NCBI RefSeq assembly: GCF_051020955.1
Contig: NW_027476096.1
Coordinates: 1,674,001 to 1,738,000 of the forward strand
Length of the DNA stretch: 64,000 nucleotides
Source of the DNA: Megalopta genalis
Taxonomy: Eukaryota > Arthropoda > Insecta > Hymenoptera > Halictidae
Direction of reading: 5' to 3'
Position numbers and translations under genes: made by a program. Numbering within the stretch: position 1 is the stretch's first letter; each line of letters starts with the position of its first letter. This document shows, piece by piece, positions 20,405-29,573 of the stretch. The notes under the pieces were generated by a model that was not told the DNA's origin, made no database searches, and worked only from the letters and a program-made list of their open reading frames with translations.

Positions 20405-21130
20405 TGTTTGGACGTTTCAATTTTACTAAATAGCAACCAATCAAGTGTAATTTTTATTATTCACCTCTCAGGACTGCCAGCTATTCTGCGCCCAAGTGAC
20501 GCTTATACGTGCCAACCTTTCTGCGTTCAAGTGACGCTTAAGGTAAATAACACTGAGAGAATAATAATAATAAGAATAAAAAAAAGATATATATAATAAA
20601 TCTAAAAATAATCTTTTCAAAACTTAGATGAAAGGTTCGAAGAAGCAGACACATAAAAATCGTCGAGGTGGTCGCAAAACGAGATACTATCGATAAGTTC
20701 GCGCATTGAAAAAGGAATTCAGCGTAAAATTTGAACAAAGACTACGCGACATTGGAAGAGGACTGGCCGAAGAGTCTCTAAAGCCAAATCCGATCCCGGA
20801 CTCTCCCCCGTCGGTGGAGGTATATGACCCAGTATCGGCTAAAGAACGAGCTAACGACGACGATATCGAGATACTGTTCGAAAACGAAAATTTGCACGAC
20901 CCCGATTGGGATCCCGAGTATTTCAATATAAATTTATTAAACATTTAATAACTTCAATAATTAAGGTTAACTTTGTTTTTGTTTTGTTTTAATAAACCAA
21001 TACAATAGAGTCTTGGATGGATGGTAAAACCATTTATTTCTTGATTCCCTTCAATTTCCCAAACCGCAACCGGTATAAGCAGGCAGGTTCGAACTGCGAG
21101 CAATCCATTCATTCATTTATTCAATACCAA
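20405..21130 (+). repeat. R-U5 part of the LTR-ORF retroelement, copy 1
   Basis: Homologous to 23830-24894, 25065-25668 and 28459-29431. It lacks U3 and the first part of R. It contains two hairpin units (about 20487-20545), the LTR-encoded ORF, a poly(A) signal (AATAAACCAATAC, about 20990) and the conserved end ACGATCGTAACA. Sequence from the middle of pol follows directly, with no primer-binding site or gag. Confidence 0.75.
20628..20948 (+). pseudogene. LTR-encoded 106-residue ORF, copy 1 (one stop)
   Basis: Begins MKGSKKQTHKNRRGGRKTRY, hits a TAA at about 20695, then continues in frame (VRALKKEFSVKFEQRLRDIG). The acidic C-terminal half is intact and ends DPDWDPEYFNINLLNI. See the copy at 24418 for the full description. 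The single stop in an otherwise conserved frame indicates recent decay. Confidence 0.65.
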
Positions 21131-21149
21131 CGATCGTAACATAATAATA

Positions 21150-21720
21150 TAGAGAAATAAAAACATGCCTTACAACGACAATATGCCATCAAGATCGTCT
21201 CCCGGAAATACTAAAATTATTAAGATTGGACCACCTGAACTCGGAAGAAAAGAAGAATATATTACGACTAATTGAACGAAACATTGACAGGTTTCACATT
21301 CTAGGAGAAATATTACAAGGAACCAACATATCTCGACACAAAATTCCCACAACAGACGACATCCCAATAAACACACGACAATATAGATTTCTTCCAGTAC
21401 ATAAAGAGGAAATCAACAAACAAGTACAGGAATTGCTAGAAACAAATATAGTAGAATCGTCGATATCGCCATACAACTCTCCGGTGTGGATCGTACCCAA
21501 AAAGGCTTACTCTCAAGAAAATAAACGGTGGCGCCTAGTCATCGATTATCGAAATCTCAACGACAAAACAATCAATGATGCATACCTATTACCTAATATA
21601 ACGGAAATACTCGATCACCTTGGAAGCGCCAAATACTTTTCCACTTTCGATTTAGCTTCTGGGTTCCATTAAATTAAAATGGCAGCAGAGGATGCACACA
21701 AAACAGCATTTTCAACACCA
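21150..21720 (+). pseudogene. RT N-terminal fragment of the LTR-ORF retroelement
   Basis: Matches 27868-28437 closely. It covers the linker after protease (with a stop), LRLIERNIDRFHI, DIPINTRQYRFLPVHKEE, ESSISPYNSPVWIVPKK, DYRNLNDKTINDAYLLPN and FSTFDLASGFH, then a stop in place of Gln. It breaks off at STPTD and joins the leader of acc1, so RT catalytic sequence, RNase H and integrase are deleted. Confidence 0.8.
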
Positions 21721-21797
21721 ACGGACACTACCGACGGAGACAACAGACTGTTGAAAAATTATATAAAAAGATCTAAACTCAATTATTTCCAACCAGC

Positions 21798-22226
21798 ATG
21801 CCAATTCCCCGGGAAAGTTATGAAGAAGATCCAGAGGACTTGGAGGAGTTGTATGGACCAATAGACGGGGTTATACCGATTCATCACCCGGAAACATACG
21901 GAAGATTGCTCCAATTATCTTGCATCATTCCGGTGTCCAGGACCCCGATCTACATATCAAGATTGAGACGCCGCCTGTGCGAGGGGTGCTACCTGGAAGC
22001 GGATGAAGAAGATCAGGCCTGTTTTCAAGAAGGTGGCTGGCATTCGCTGGGAAATGTTCATACAATAGTGTGGGCGGTGCATTGTCATAAATGTGACGTG
22101 CGGATTGCAAATGTACGTCCGGCTTGGCGATGCACAGAGTGCATCGAGGAACATTTTGAATTGTCAACAAGCGGGTGGGCCGCAATAAATTCAAACCTGT
22201 TAATTGACGTTATATGCAGGTGGTAG
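21798..22226 (+). CDS. acc1: zinc-finger accessory protein between pol and env
   Basis: A 142-residue open frame starting MPIPRESYEEDPEDLEELYG. The second half carries paired cysteines (C-E-G-C near residue 58; H-C-H-K-C near 95; C-T-E-C near 113) plus conserved W-H and W-x-C-T-E-C-I-E-E contexts, a treble-clef/RING-like zinc-binding pattern. It is similar in layout to acc2, which overlaps its end, suggesting ancient tandem duplication. I do not recognise the family. Its place between pol and env, its presence in two further copies (31942-32322 antisense, 33629-34047) and its intact frame argue that it was functional in the retroelement. A regulatory or RNA-binding role is only a guess. Confidence 0.7.
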   Translation: MPIPRESYEEDPEDLEELYGPIDGVIPIHHPETYGRLLQLSCIIPVSRTPIYISRLRRRLCEGCYLEADEEDQACFQEGGWHSLGNVHTIVWAVHCHKCDVRIANVRPAWRCTECIEEHFELSTSGWAAINSNLLIDVICRW

Positions 22227-22234
22227 AATTAAAA

Positions 22235-22692
22235 TGGGGGTCCCGAACCCATTACAAGAATACAGTGTAGAAGAATATAATAACTTGTTACAAACCATAG
22301 ACGGAGTCATTCCTGAAGACTACCCAGACATCTACGCTACCCTTTTAAATCATTACTGTGTAAGATTAATAACGCAAGGGATATTCCGACTAACAAACAC
22401 CGCCTATCCCGGAAATAACCTATGTGCATACTGCTATGAAGACTTGGACAGCAATTTAAAAGAACAATTTGAACTAATCGAATGGAATCATGCCATCACT
22501 TCCTCTGAGGGACTTCTACACCTCAGCGAATGCAACAATTGCCTCGCTCCCCTAGTGAACGTGAAATGTGCATCCCAGTGTCCCCAGTGCATCGAGACTC
22601 ACTTTGAACTAACCTATGAACAATGGGTGTACGTCTCGTCGGGTTATTCAATAGATAGCGAACTCATAACAGATTTTGATGATGGACATTAA
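22235..22692 (+). CDS. acc2: second zinc-finger accessory protein
   Basis: Starts at the ATG at 22235 (MGVPNPLQEYSVEEYNNLLQ), 153 codons. It repeats the acc1 plan: an acidic/Leu N-terminus with a T-I-D-G-V-I-P..Y-P-D-I-Y-A segment, then C-A-Y-C, C-N-N-C and C-A-S-Q-C-P-Q-C pairs followed by IETHFELTYEQWVYVSS. acc1 has the analogous CIEEHFELSTSGW. The open frame extends upstream through the end of acc1. In the second copy (34035) the ATG lies inside the last codons of acc1, so the genes overlap there. Function unknown; the cysteine spacing suggests zinc binding. Confidence 0.7.
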
Positions 22693-22815
22693 ATTTACTA
22701 CTATCATACTACTGCAACATTTTAATTCTAAGTTCATATGATTAAATAAGTAAACTTAACAAATTTGTAAAAGAAAGGGTATAAAAAAAATATATATATA
22801 AACATTTGATTCCAG

Positions 22816-23814
22816 ATGTTAACTATTTGGTTAATACTTTGTTATGTGCGAACCAGTTGGGCCGTCATCGGATATGATTGCAGCGGCAATAACCTGAATA
22901 TCACCACGGTATCCCTCAATGAAATTGGCGATTGCAATACCGAACAAATAACCACAAAAACGGAACAAACGTACATTCAACTGCTACAGCTGTCAGAATT
23001 CAACTATATAGACGTCATACAATGTAAAGTGGAAATAGCAAGAACCATACACTACTGCGGCATGCACTCACATATCTCGGCAGTGCAAAATGGCATCAAC
23101 CAATACCTGGAAGCAACAACCGAAGAAGAGTGCAACCAAATGCACCAATTTGGAATATTTCACACAGGAAGGAATACTTTCATATATGGATTAAAAACTA
23201 ATACCACGGTAACTCGACCCTTCACAATGGCGGGTAAAATAAATATTGATGGAACCTGTCACGGAGCGGACTTCTCGGACCCATACGGGTCATGGGAGAA
23301 TGTTGTAGTACAAGCTACTGCTACAATAACTATACGAACATCCTCTGTTCCAGTTCGTCTAGAGGCAAACAAAATCATTTTAAAATCAGGAACAATCTGT
23401 GGCTTTCAGAGTGGCACATGTCTTGACAACGAAGATGGTTATACCTATTGGAAACCATTCCCAGTTTCAACCTGCAAATTTGACCAATACGATGTGCTGT
23501 ATGAAGGACTGGCCTCAAAAATTACGGAAACATTAAATAAACAAGCAACCCCATCTGTATTCGCACTCACAACCAAGGAAATCACGTTCGCATTTACCAA
23601 AACAGGCGAAATGCCTATTTGTGGATACACGCTGTTCCAAACTGAACACCCAAAACTCTTTATCCTGGAAACAAACAAAGGAAACACGTTCACAACGACG
23701 AAGAGGACACGTGTAGAGAATTTCGACATTTTTACGTATATCAACTCTAAATTCGTATACATTGAGAAACACATAAAAACACAGATGACCACCCTTTATC
23801 GGAATTTGCTATAG
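22816..23814 (+). pseudogene. chuvirus-like envelope glycoprotein of the retroelement, C-terminally truncated
   Basis: A 332-residue frame with a hydrophobic signal sequence (residues 1-17), then the conserved ectodomain start (IGYDCSGNNLNITTVSLNEI), many cysteines, and blocks such as IQLLQLSEFNYIDV, RTIHYCGMHSHIS, GTCHGADFSDPYGSWENVVV and CGYTLFQTEHPKLF. This family corresponds to glycoproteins of Chuviridae (mononega-like viruses) that have been captured by insect LTR retroelements; I assign it from recalled family features. It would mediate attachment and membrane fusion. The frame stops at a TAG (23812-23814), similarity continues for a few codons past the stop, and LTR sequence follows. 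The C-terminal ectodomain and membrane anchor are therefore absent. Confidence 0.75.
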
Positions 23815-24204
23815 CAAAAATGCGATCTAGAAAAGCAAGTTCTACCAAACACAGTGACCAAAGAGTCTACCGAATACGAGTCTACCGTACACGAGTTTAT
23901 CGAACACCAGTCTACCAAACACAGTCAATCGAAGTGTCAATCAAAGAGTTAATCGTGAAGCAGAAGTCAAAGAGTTCGTTACGTTTCCACACAAAATCTT
24001 AAAATTAATTATCAACGTCGAATAATATACATTAAGGTAACTTATATAAATATTGTAAAACTCAGTGCATGGTTCTTAGTTCTAACACCGACTTTATATT
24101 ATTTTAAAATTAGTTCATTGCTTAAAAATAATTCAACCCGCATTCGAACGTTTCGATTTTATTACTATACTCAATATTAACCAAGTGTGATTCCTATTAT
24201 TATT

Positions 24205-24335
24205 AACTCTGCGTCCAAGCGACGCTTATATTTTCCAACCCTCTCTGCGTCCAAGCGACGCTTATACGTGCCGACCCAGCTGCGTCCAAGCGACGCTTAT
24301 ACTTTCCAACCCTCTCTGCGTCCAAGTGACGCTTA
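24205..24335 (+). repeat. tandem small-hairpin array in the retroelement leader
   Basis: Four units, each containing TGCGTCCAAGCGACGCTTA (the last with CAAGT), spaced about 33-37 bp. GCGTC and GACGC are self-complementary, giving a 5-bp stem and 5-nt loop per unit. Other LTR copies carry one to four such units (20487-20545, 25065-25085, 28745-28865). Confidence 0.75.
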
Positions 24336-24417
24336 AAGTTCATAATTCTGAGAGAATAATAATAATAGTAATCCGAAATATATACATATTTTTAATGAAT
24401 AAAATAATAATCTTTAG

Positions 24418-24738
24418 ATGAATGGTTCCAAGAAACGTGCGAATAATAAACGTCGAGGGGGATGCAAAACTAGAGCCATCCGACGAATCCGCGCACTCCA
24501 ACGGGAATTTAGCGTAAAATACGAACAAAGGCTCCGTGATATAGGGAGAGAGCTGGCAGAAGTATCCCTACGGCCTGATCCGTTCCCAGACTCTCCCCCG
24601 TCGGTAGAAGCTTATGATCCAGTATCGGATAAGGACCGGGAGAACTACGACGAATTAGAGAAACTGTTCGCCGACGAGAATTATCGAGACCCCGATTGGG
24701 ACCCGGAAGATTTTAATGCAAATTTGTTAAATATATAA
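24418..24738 (+). CDS. LTR-encoded 106-residue protein, copy 2 (intact)
   Basis: ATG at 24418, 106 codons. Residues 1-35 are strongly basic (SKKRANNKRRGGCKTRAIRR). The middle is a helix-like segment, REFSVKYEQRLRDIGRELAE, followed by a proline/acidic segment with PFPDSPPSVE.YDPVSDKD. The C-terminus DPDWDPEDFNANLLNI is highly conserved. It lies wholly between the transcription start and the LTR poly(A) signal, so it sits in R and would be the first ORF of the genomic RNA as well as repeated at its 3' end. The same protein is found at 28955 (intact), 25182 (frameshifted N-terminus) and 20628 (one stop). The family is unrecognised. The basic N-terminus suggests nucleic-acid binding. Confidence 0.75.
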   Translation: MNGSKKRANNKRRGGCKTRAIRRIRALQREFSVKYEQRLRDIGRELAEVSLRPDPFPDSPPSVEAYDPVSDKDRENYDELEKLFADENYRDPDWDPEDFNANLLNI

Positions 24739-24905
24739 TCACTCGTTTCAATAAACCTATACACTAATATCTTGGATGAGTGGTAAAACAATTTATTTAC
24801 CTTCAATTTCCCGAAATGCAACCGGTGTATGCAGGTAGGTTCGAAACTGCGAACAATCCATTTAATCATTCATTCAATACCAACGATCGTAACATAGAAA
24901 TTTTT

Positions 24906-24923
24906 TGGTGGCAGCGCGGTGGG
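24906..24923 (+). other. primer-binding site (copy 2)
   Basis: TGGTGGCAGCGCGGTGGG lies 11 nt after the LTR end. The same site follows the LTR copies ending at 25668 and 29431. The tRNA used is not identified. Confidence 0.6.
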
Positions 24924-25035
24924 ATTGATTGCAGAAATTGAAGGCTTTTCACCACAAAAGTACAGAAAAAGTAAAACCCAATCGTTTTGTTGCCTGTTTT
25001 TGTTTTTCTTTCTCCTTTCCTTTTTTTTTCTCAAT

Positions 25036-25064
25036 ATGGATCAACCCGGAACCAGTCGCGAACA
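25036..25064 (+). pseudogene. gag start fragment
   Basis: ATG plus MDQPGTSREQ; then the sequence jumps back into the hairpin region of another LTR copy. It matches the start of the full gag at 25828. Confidence 0.75.
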
Positions 25065-25668
25065 AGCTGCGTCCAAAGACGCTTATAATAATACTGAGAG
25101 AATAATAATAATAATAAGAATCCAATATATATATATATATATACATATAAGTAATCAAAATGAAAATTAATCTTTAGATGAATGATACCAAGAATAATAA
25201 ACGTTCGAATAATAAACGTCGAGGGGGACGTAAGACAAAAGAATACCATCCGAAAAATCCGCGCACTCCAACGGGAGGCTACAGTAAAATTTGAGCAGAG
25301 GCTCCGCGATATTGGGAGGGAGCTGGCCGAGGAGGCACTGAGGCCAGATCCGTTCCCGGATTCTCCTCCGTCCGTGGAAGTTTACGACCCGGTAACGGAG
25401 AAAGACCGTTATCACGACGACGAGTTGGAGCGCCTCTTCCAAGAGGAAGATTTTCGTGACCCCGATTGGGACCCCCAATATTTTAACATCAATTTGTTAA
25501 ACATTTAATTTTAATAAAATATCCACTAGTATCTTGAATGAGTGGTAAAACCATTTCATTTATTTCCCTTCAATTTCCCGAACTGCAACCGGTGTATGCA
25601 GGCAGGTTCGAAACTGCGAACAATCCTTTCAATCATTCATTCAATACTAACGATCGTAACATAGAAAT
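25065..25668 (+). repeat. R-U5 LTR of the LTR-ORF retroelement, copy 3
   Basis: Starts inside the hairpin array (one unit, GCGTCCAAAGACGC), carries a (TA)n expansion, the 106-residue ORF, the poly(A) signal region and the U5 end ACGATCGTAACA. It is followed by the primer-binding site and an intact gag. Confidence 0.78.
25178..25508 (+). pseudogene. LTR-encoded 106-residue ORF, copy 3 (frameshifted)
   Basis: ATG at 25178 opens the usual basic N-terminus (NNKRSNNKRRGGRKTK), but a one-base indel at about 25240 puts the conserved remainder (IRKIRALQREATVKFEQRLR ... DPDWDPQYFNINLLNI) in another frame. From about 25245 on it is fully conserved. Confidence 0.68.
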
Positions 25669-25827
25669 TTTTTGGTGGCAGCGCGGTGGGATTGATCGCA
25701 GAAATTGAAGGCTTTTTACCACAAAAGTACGTAAAAAAAAAAAAAATAAAACTTGAGCGTTTAGTTGCCTTTTGACGATTTTTTTTTTGTTTTTTTGTTT
25801 TTTTTGTTTTTTTTTCCTTTTTTCAAT

Positions 25828-27252
25828 ATGGATCAACCCGGAACCAGTCGTGACGATACTAACTCAATCCTCGACGATAATAATATTTCAACTGAACTAA
25901 TAAATAGAATTTTAGAAGAACTAACCAAATCGAGGGAAAGTAACGATCTTGTATTCAAGCTAAACGAGAAATTAGAAACATTGTTGATTGCCCAAGAGGG
26001 AATCGAAAGAAACAATGCGTTGTTTACCAAATTTAAATCAGAGTTAGAACAAATTAACGATGCACTGAATGTTCTAAAAGCAAACTACCTAACCAAACCA
26101 GAAGTGTTTACTCCACTTCCAAAGCGCACTGTCCCCGCACCAATATTTAGTACAGTTGACCCAGTTGATTGTATTGATAATCCCATTAGTGTAAAAGACG
26201 CGCTGGAGACCGTTCCATTCTTCGATGGCTACAAACCATCCATATTTCAATTTCTCAGAGCATGCGATAGAGCTAAAACAATGATTCCGGAAAACCAAGA
26301 ACCATATTTAGTTAAATTACTCACTAATAAGTTAAAAGGGCATGCGCTAATGGCTATAGAAGACTCAAATCTAACGACAATAGAACAGTTCGGTATAAAA
26401 TTAAAAGCAATGTTCGGTCCGCACAAATCCATTAACCAATATAAAGGAGAATTAGGCAATATTTTTAAGAAACCCGGCGAACCTATACTCGATTACATTA
26501 GCCGTGTTAAAGATTTAAGATTGGCAATAATAGACGGCGAACGGGCAAACTACAAGGGGCTGCCCGAAGCCTTAATAAAAATTATCGACAGTGAAGTGAT
26601 AGATGGTTTCATCAAAGGTCTCCCATCTGAAATTAGCATCAGGATCAAGCTAGAAGGTTACAAAAACCTAGAAGAAGTATACACCAACGCGATCAAAATC
26701 ACAAAAGAAATCGAGGTGGAGGAAGAAAGGACTAAGACCTACAACCCTAGATTTCGAGATCACAGAAATTACGGACAACCAATAAACCAACATCGAAATC
26801 CGAATAGACAAGCTTTTGAACAAAGGCCTCAGTGGAATACCACCCTACCGCCCAGGAGGTTTGAATCAAATCAAAACTCAAGCAACGATCCTAATTCTCT
26901 AACCAAACAGATCTCTTGCAATTATTGTAAAAAGCCAGGCCACCTAATCAAGGATTGCTACAAATTTAAAGCTAAAATCGATTCTGGCGAAATAGTTCCA
27001 TACGGCAATCAACGAACGGGAAACGGCAACCCCTCCCATGGGAATTCCGGCGCACCCAAGGGAGCGAACCCGAACCAGCGCCGTTCAGTCATGAAAATAA
27101 GACCAGCTACTACGGAGAAACCTGTATCTCCGGTGCCTGGGCCATCAACACCAACGCAATCAATAATACAGAAGACCAAGGGCCCGAGCAAACAATCGAA
27201 GCAAGAGGAAAACGCAGAGATAGACCTAAGCGAGCTATCACTGTTCGATTAG
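25828..27252 (+). CDS. gag: Gag polyprotein of the LTR-ORF retroelement
   Basis: Chosen start ATG 25828 (MDQPGTSRDD), the same start seen in two broken copies; 474 codons. It has an N-terminal coiled-coil-prone region (about residues 10-80). The capsid-like core of gypsy Gag follows (about 120-330; FFDGYKPSIFQFLRACDRA, LKGHALMAIED, YKGELGNIFKKPGEP, SRVKDLRLAI). A zinc knuckle C-x2-C-x4-H-x4-C (CNYCKKPGHLIKDC, about 364-377) precedes a Pro/Gln-rich tail. It would assemble particles and bind the genomic RNA. It is the only complete ORF of the main gene set in these copies. pol overlaps its 3' end in the -1 frame. Confidence 0.9.
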   Translation: MDQPGTSRDDTNSILDDNNISTELINRILEELTKSRESNDLVFKLNEKLETLLIAQEGIERNNALFTKFKSELEQINDALNVLKANYLTKPEVFTPLPKRTVPAPIFSTVDPVDCIDNPISVKDALETVPFFDGYKPSIFQFLRACDRAKTMIPENQEPYLVKLLTNKLKGHALMAIEDSNLTTIEQFGIKLKAMFGPHKSINQYKGELGNIFKKPGEPILDYISRVKDLRLAIIDGERANYKGLPEALIKIIDSEVIDGFIKGLPSEISIRIKLEGYKNLEEVYTNAIKITKEIEVEEERTKTYNPRFRDHRNYGQPINQHRNPNRQAFEQRPQWNTTLPPRRFESNQNSSNDPNSLTKQISCNYCKKPGHLIKDCYKFKAKIDSGEIVPYGNQRTGNGNPSHGNSGAPKGANPNQRRSVMKIRPATTEKPVSPVPGPSTPTQSIIQKTKGPSKQSKQEENAEIDLSELSLFD

Positions 27253-28458
27253 ACTCTACTACCAACACACCGACAGTTATGATCACCTCACCCGACATGC
27301 ACGGAATTGTTACACTCCTTGTAGATTCTGGGTCAGAAGTTAATTTAATAAAAGAATGCATGATATCCGGTTTTGACGACATCAACACTAACGACATCAT
27401 TCACATTAGAGGAATCTCGGCCGAAATCCTGGACACCTTAGGGACTGTTAAAATCAGGATAGCAGGTCATCCAGTAATCTTTCACGTTGTCAGTGATAAG
27501 ATGCCGATAGACCAATCTGGAATCTTAGGATCCAACTTCATGCAAACCTATCAAGCATCAATTGACTACTCCAGGAAACATTTAAATTGGGGAAACACTT
27601 ACATACCATTCTATGAACCCCAACAAGTAACAATTCCAAAAAGAACATCAATGGCAATTACGGTTACCATAATAAATTCGGAAGAAAAGCAAGGTTATAT
27701 ACCTCTCATAACCAAAGAAAATGGTATATTCATCGGTGAAGCGATCGTAACCAACCGTAACGGACGAGCTCATATCCGAGCAACTAACACTACGTTAAAG
27801 GATTATGTGCTCGACATACCCGTGGTTAAACTGCAACAATTTAAAGAACTCAAGGGTAAAGAAATAAAAACATGCTTTACAACGACAATATGCCATCAAG
27901 ATCGTCTCCAAGCAATACTAAAATTACTAAGACTGGATCATCTGAACTCGGAAGAAAAGAAGAATATATTACAACTAATCGAACGAAACGCAGACAGATT
28001 TTACATCCCAGGGGAAATACTACAAGGAACCAACATATCTCGGCACAAAATTCCAACAACAGACGACATCCCAATAAACACACGACAATATAGATTTCCC
28101 CCAGTACATAAAGAGGAAATTAACAAACAAGTACAAGAATTGCTGAACACAAATATAGTGGAATCATCTATATCGCCATACAACTCTCCGGTTTGGATTG
28201 TACCCAAAAAAGCTGACTCGCAAGGAAATAAACGATGGCGCCTAGTCATCGATTACCGAAACCTCAGCGATAAAACAATCAATGACGCGTACCCGTTACC
28301 TAATATAACGGAAATACTCGATCAGCTTGGAAGCGCCAAATACTTTTCCACTTTCGATATAGCTTCTGGGTTCCATCAAATTAAAATGGCAGCAGAGGAT
28401 GCACACAAAACAGCATTTTCAACACCATATGGACACTTCCAATTCAAAAGAATGCCAG
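27253..28458 (+). pseudogene. pol: pol of the LTR-ORF retroelement: protease and N-terminal RT
   Basis: The frame is open through the gag 3' end (-1 relative to gag), so translation probably needs -1 frameshifting; the first ATG is at 27279. The retropepsin motif LLVDSGSEVNLI (DSG) is at about residue 14, with a second hydrophobic block at SGILGSNFM. The RT N-terminus follows: LLRLDHLNSEEKKNI, DIPINTRQYRFPPVHKEE, SISPYNSPVWIVPKKAD, WRLVIDYRNLSDKT, FDIASGFHQIKM. At 28459, after FKRMP, it switches into LTR sequence, losing the YLDD block, RNase H and integrase. Confidence 0.85.
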
Positions 28459-29431
28459 TCGACCAAACACAGTCAATCAAAGAGTTAATCGTGAAGCAGA
28501 AGTCAAAGAGTTCGTTTCCACACAAAATCTTAAAATTAATTATCAACGTCGAATAATATACATTAAGGTAACTTATATAAATATTGTAAAACTCAGTGCA
28601 TGGTTTATTGTTCTAACGCCGACTTTATATTATTGAATTGGTTTTTGGAAATTAGTTCAAGCTGTATTCGGACGTTTCTCAATTTTACTAAATATCAATC
28701 AAGTGTGATTCTTATCATTATTTACCTCTCTGGACTGGCACTCAGCGTCCAACTGACGCTAATACGAGGCACTTATTCTGCGACCAGCGACGCTTACACG
28801 TGCCGAATTAGCTGCGTCCAAGCGGCGCTTACACGTGCCAAATTAGCTGCGTCCAAGTGACGCTTAAGGTTAATAATACTGAGAGGATAATAATAATAAG
28901 AATCCAAATATATATACATATATATTTATAATGAATCTAAAATTTAATCTTTAGATGAATGGTTCGAACAAGCTTACACGAAATAAACGTCGAGGGGGGC
29001 GTAAAACCAGATTCTTTCGACGACTCCGCGCGCTAAAACGGGAGTTCAGCGTAAAATTCGAGCAAAGGCTCCGAGATATAGAGAGAGAACTGGCCGAAGA
29101 ATCCTTAAAGCCGGATCCGTTCCCGGACTCTCCTCCGTCTGTGGAGGTATACGATCTGGTAACGGAAGAGGACCGGGCTAACAACGACGAAATAGAGAGC
29201 TTGTTCGCCGACGAAAATTTACGCGACCCCGATTGGGACCCGGAATATTTTAATATAAATTTGTTAAATATCTAAACAGCCGTTTTAATAAACCTATACA
29301 CTAGTATCTTGGAGGAGTGGTCAAACAATTTATTTACCTTCAATTTCCCGAACTGCAACCGGTGTATGCAGGTAGGTTCGAAACTGCGAACAATCCATTT
29401 AATCATTCATTCTATACCAACGATCGTAACA
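28459..29431 (+). repeat. R-U5 LTR of the LTR-ORF retroelement, copy 4
   Basis: Begins at GTCGACCAAACACAGTCAATC, near the transcription start, and carries four hairpin-like units (28745-28865), the intact 106-residue ORF, AATAAACCTATACAC and the end ACGATCGTAACA. The primer-binding site TGGTGGCAGCGCGGTGGG follows at 29443-29460. U3 is absent. Confidence 0.8.
28955..29275 (+). CDS. LTR-encoded 106-residue protein, copy 4 (intact)
   Basis: ATG 28955, 106 codons, same length as the copy at 24418. N-terminus MNGSNKLTRNKRRGGRKTRF, helix REFSVKFEQRLRDIERELAE, then DPFPDSPPSVEVYDLV, and the C-terminus DPDWDPEYFNINLLNI. Compared with copy 2, many differences fall in the variable linker while both conserved ends are kept, which suggests protein-level constraint. 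It is flanked upstream by the hairpin array and downstream by the LTR poly(A) signal. Confidence 0.75.
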   Translation: MNGSNKLTRNKRRGGRKTRFFRRLRALKREFSVKFEQRLRDIERELAEESLKPDPFPDSPPSVEVYDLVTEEDRANNDEIESLFADENLRDPDWDPEYFNINLLNI

Positions 29432-29573
29432 TAGTAAATTTTTGGTGGCAGCGCGGTGGGATTGATCGCAGAAATTGAAGGCTTTTCACCACAAAAGTAC
29501 AGAAAAAGTAAAACCCAATCGTTTTGTTGCCTGTTTTTGTTTTTCTTTCTCCTTTCTTTTTTTTTTTCTCAAT

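Larger units (their letters stand above)
23830..24894 (+). repeat. R-U5 LTR of the LTR-ORF retroelement, copy 2
   Basis: Begins near the transcription start: AGTCTACCGAATACG at about 23869 corresponds to the sequence just after TCAGT at 63754. It is followed by several copies of a TCTACC.AACACAGT motif, the hairpin array, the 106-residue ORF, AATAAACCTATACAC, and the U5 end ACGATCGTAACA. U3 is missing, although the LTR follows env directly where U3 would be expected. Confidence 0.8.

Noticed and set aside
24205..24335. CRISPR-like array of short repeats
   Set aside because: Repeats of about 20 bp with near-constant spacers in a eukaryotic LTR; only four units, no cas genes, and the same array recurs in other LTR copies.
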